From NCBI RefSeq assembly GCF_011390835.1, contig NZ_JAABRQ010000004.1:91408-155407 (forward strand): 64,000 nucleotides of DNA, given 5' to 3'. The position numbers and the translations under genes are program-made. Source of the stretch: Hydrogenophaga sp. (GTDB taxonomy: Bacteria > Pseudomonadota > Gammaproteobacteria > Burkholderiales > Burkholderiaceae_C). Below the pieces are notes generated by a model that worked only from the letters and a program-made list of their open reading frames with translations, did not search any database and was not told where the DNA came from. Positions 62,679 through 64,000 of this stretch are shown here, one piece after another; position 1 is the first letter of the stretch, and each line of letters starts with the position of its first letter.

Positions 62679-63364
62679 CAGTTTGCTCCCTGGGTGGCTG
62701 CATCGGCAGACTTGGCCTTGACGGCGGGACGCACGGTCAGGAAACCGCCGTTGGCGCCTGGCACCGCACCGCGGATCATCAGCAGCTGACGGGTTTCATC
62801 GATACGGAAGACGTCCAGGTTCTGGATGGTCTTGGTCTGATCGCCCATGTGGCCGGTCATTTTTTTGCCCGGAAACACGCGACCCGGATCCTGGGCCATG
62901 GAGATCGAGCCCGGCACGTTGTGCGAACGGCTGTTGCCGTGAGACGCGCGCTGGGACTTAAAGTTATGGCGCTTGATCGTGCCGGCGAAGCCTTTACCGA
63001 TCGAGGTACCTTGCACATCCACCTTCTGGCCAGCTGCAAACACGGCAGTGGCAGCCACCATCGCACCGGGCTGGTACTGGGCAGCAACGTCAGAGGCGAC
63101 GCGGAATTCTTGGATGATCTCACCCGCTTCAACACCGGCCTTGGCCAGGTGGCCCGCTTGGGGCTTGGTGACGCGGGAAGCGCGACGGGCACCGAAGGTG
63201 ACCTGCAGCGCGTCATAGCCATCGTTGGCTTGAGTTTTGACTTGCGTCACACGGTTGTTGGACACGTCGACCACCGTGACAGGAACTGCGTCCCCATCTT
63301 CGGTGAACAAGCGCATCATGCCAACCTTGCGACCCAACAACCCGAGGGAGTTGCTAAGACTCAT
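62678..63364 (-). CDS. rplC: 50S ribosomal protein L3
   Basis: A 228-residue protein near the peptidyl-transferase centre. It begins [20 protein letters not shown], and the signature [20 protein letters not shown] followed by [20 protein letters not shown] is clear. ATG 63364 was chosen; the longer frame is not L3-like. It is separated from rpsJ by 229 bases that carry a promoter. Confidence 0.97.
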   Translation of the reverse strand: MSLSNSLGLLGRKVGMMRLFTEDGDAVPVTVVDVSNNRVTQVKTQANDGYDALQVTFGARRASRVTKPQAGHLAKAGVEAGEIIQEFRVASDVAAQYQPGAMVAATAVFAAGQKVDVQGTSIGKGFAGTIKRHNFKSQRASHGNSRSHNVPGSISMAQDPGRVFPGKKMTGHMGDQTKTIQNLDVFRIDETRQLLMIRGAVPGANGGFLTVRPAVKAKSADAATQGAN

Positions 63365-63523
63365 TGTTTTCTCCGTTCCCGACTTCAATTGGCCGGGGCT
63401 GATGGTGCAGCGCTTCTCCCTGGAAAGCCCAGGCTTGTTCGCTGCGTTTAGGGGTACGGTCACCGCTTTCGCGAGCCGCATCGGCATTGCCGAACCTTCT
63501 GACCGAAGCCAGAAAAGCCTGCC

Positions 63524-63552
63524 AGTATAACCAGCAGGCAGATTTTCTGCAA
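63524..63552 (-). promoter_or_regulatory. Promoter of the rplC operon
   Basis: On the minus strand -35 TTGCAG (63552-63547) and -10 TATACT (63529-63524) have an ideal 17-bp spacer. Predicted transcription starts near 63517, giving a leader of about 150 nt before rplC. The same region can form a 6-bp stem GCCTGC/GCAGGC (63517-63522, 63534-63539). Confidence 0.6.
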
Positions 63553-63593
63553 GCATCTCGCCTGAATGGGCGAGATACCCGGGCCACAGCGGT

Positions 63594-63908
63594 TTACTGC
63601 AGCTTGATTTCCACGTCCACGCCCGCGGGCAGGTCGAGCTTCATCAGGGCATCGACCGTCTTGTCGGTTGGATCCACGATGTCCATCAGGCGCTGGTGCG
63701 TGCGGATTTCGAGCTGGTCGCGGCTGGTCTTGTTGACGTGCGGCGAGCGCAGGATGTCAAAACGCTTCATGCGTGTCGGCAGGGGCACGGGTCCCTTGAC
63801 GATCGCGCCGGTGCGCTTGGCGGTCTCGACGATCTCGGCAGCCGAGGTATCGATCAGTTTGTAGTCAAAGGCCTTGAGGCGGATGCGGATCTTTTGCTTG
63901 GAAGACAT
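63594..63908 (-). CDS. rpsJ: 30S ribosomal protein S10
   Basis: A 104-residue protein of the small-subunit head, also the NusE component of antitermination complexes. It reads [20 protein letters not shown], then [20 protein letters not shown] and [16 protein letters not shown]. It follows tuf after 11 bases. Confidence 0.98.
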   Translation of the reverse strand: MSSKQKIRIRLKAFDYKLIDTSAAEIVETAKRTGAIVKGPVPLPTRMKRFDILRSPHVNKTSRDQLEIRTHQRLMDIVDPTDKTVDALMKLDLPAGVDVEIKLQ

Positions 63909-63919
63909 GTGGTTTCTCC

Positions 63920-64000
63920 TTAAGCAATGATCTTGGCCACGACGCCGGCGCCGACGGTGCGACCGCCCTCGCGGATGGCAAAGCGCAGGCCTTCTTCCAT
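63920..64000 (-). CDS. tuf: Elongation factor Tu, C-terminal end (gene continues beyond window)
   Basis: Only the last 26 codons are visible. They read [20 protein letters not shown] followed by VAKIIA and a TAA stop, which is the EF-Tu C terminus of betaproteobacteria. The start of the gene lies outside the window. Position before rpsJ is the usual str-S10 arrangement. Confidence 0.95.
   Translation of the reverse strand: MEEGLRFAIREGGRTVGAGVVAKIIA

Noticed and set aside
63517..63539. Hairpin GCCTGC/GCAGGC with four T as a terminator between rpsJ and rplC
   Set aside because: The stem is short, the loop is 11 nt, and it coincides with a better-supported promoter; any termination would be weak.

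Overview
The window is a high-GC chromosomal segment that reads as a betaproteobacterium of the order Burkholderiales, most likely family Comamonadaceae. The supporting signs are the neighbourhood order (D-amino-acid aminotransferase, DUF493, lipB, lipA; atpI to atpC), a Bug-type periplasmic binding protein, a regulatory PTS built from EIIA(Man)-like/HPr/EI, and the S10 ribosomal-protein cluster. I see no insertion sequence, prophage, CRISPR array or plasmid function. Coding density is high, and most gene pairs show short ATGA or TGATG overlaps. The genus is an inference.

Layout. 1-3.2 kb: end of a patatin-like lipase, a GntP permease and an alpha/beta hydrolase. 3.2-4.8 kb (minus): two DUF4398 lipoproteins, one with an OmpA peptidoglycan-binding domain. 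5-8.2 kb: an MFS carrier, a methyltransferase, a VOC protein and a frameshifted gene remnant. 8.1-12 kb: a TetR repressor with a palindromic operator in front of an HlyD / FtsX-type permease / ATPase export cassette. 12-17 kb: ornithine cyclodeaminase-like enzyme, Ca2+/cation antiporter, then a MarR regulator divergent from a Bug protein plus sulfatase pair. 17-22.4 kb (minus): MscS channel, MgtE with a duplicated N-terminal segment, an SLC13 carrier and two small proteins. 22.4-29.2 kb: LysR, SulP transporter, DUF427, a hydrolase, a DUF6544-like protein and a DnaQ-like exonuclease, with a candidate FNR-type promoter in a 480-bp gap.

29.3-35.6 kb: tRNA-Arg(CCG) with a second, truncated copy of its 5' half, a membrane-anchored dihaem cytochrome c, a YheT-type hydrolase cluster, LemA with two TPM proteins, and a cNMP-binding protein. 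35.7-43.2 kb (minus): the complete ATP synthase operon atpIBEFHAGDC with a promoter and a terminator. 43.2-46.4 kb: dat, DUF493, lipB, lipA (lipoate synthesis and transfer). 46.4-58.3 kb: small envelope and redox proteins, a DMT exporter, the PTS phosphorelay, an MFS carrier, a CoA-transferase, thioredoxin-like proteins, cytochrome c' divergent from cytochrome b561, a GNAT enzyme and a peroxiredoxin. 58.4-64 kb (minus): the end of tuf, rpsJ, then rplC-D-W-B-S19-V-S3-P-L29-S17, closed by a strong terminator.

Most of the window is housekeeping. The observations I consider worth checking are a half-tRNA duplication, a recurrent TANNNT-like box exactly 6 nt before start codons that lack Shine-Dalgarno sequences (candidate leaderless mRNAs), a hairpin between ptsH and ptsI, the duplicated MgtE N domain, an FNR-like promoter over a decayed frame, and a separate promoter for the rplC operon. 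I found no clear candidate for a wholly new multi-gene system; the sulfatase/Bug/MarR module is the closest to an uncharacterised functional unit.
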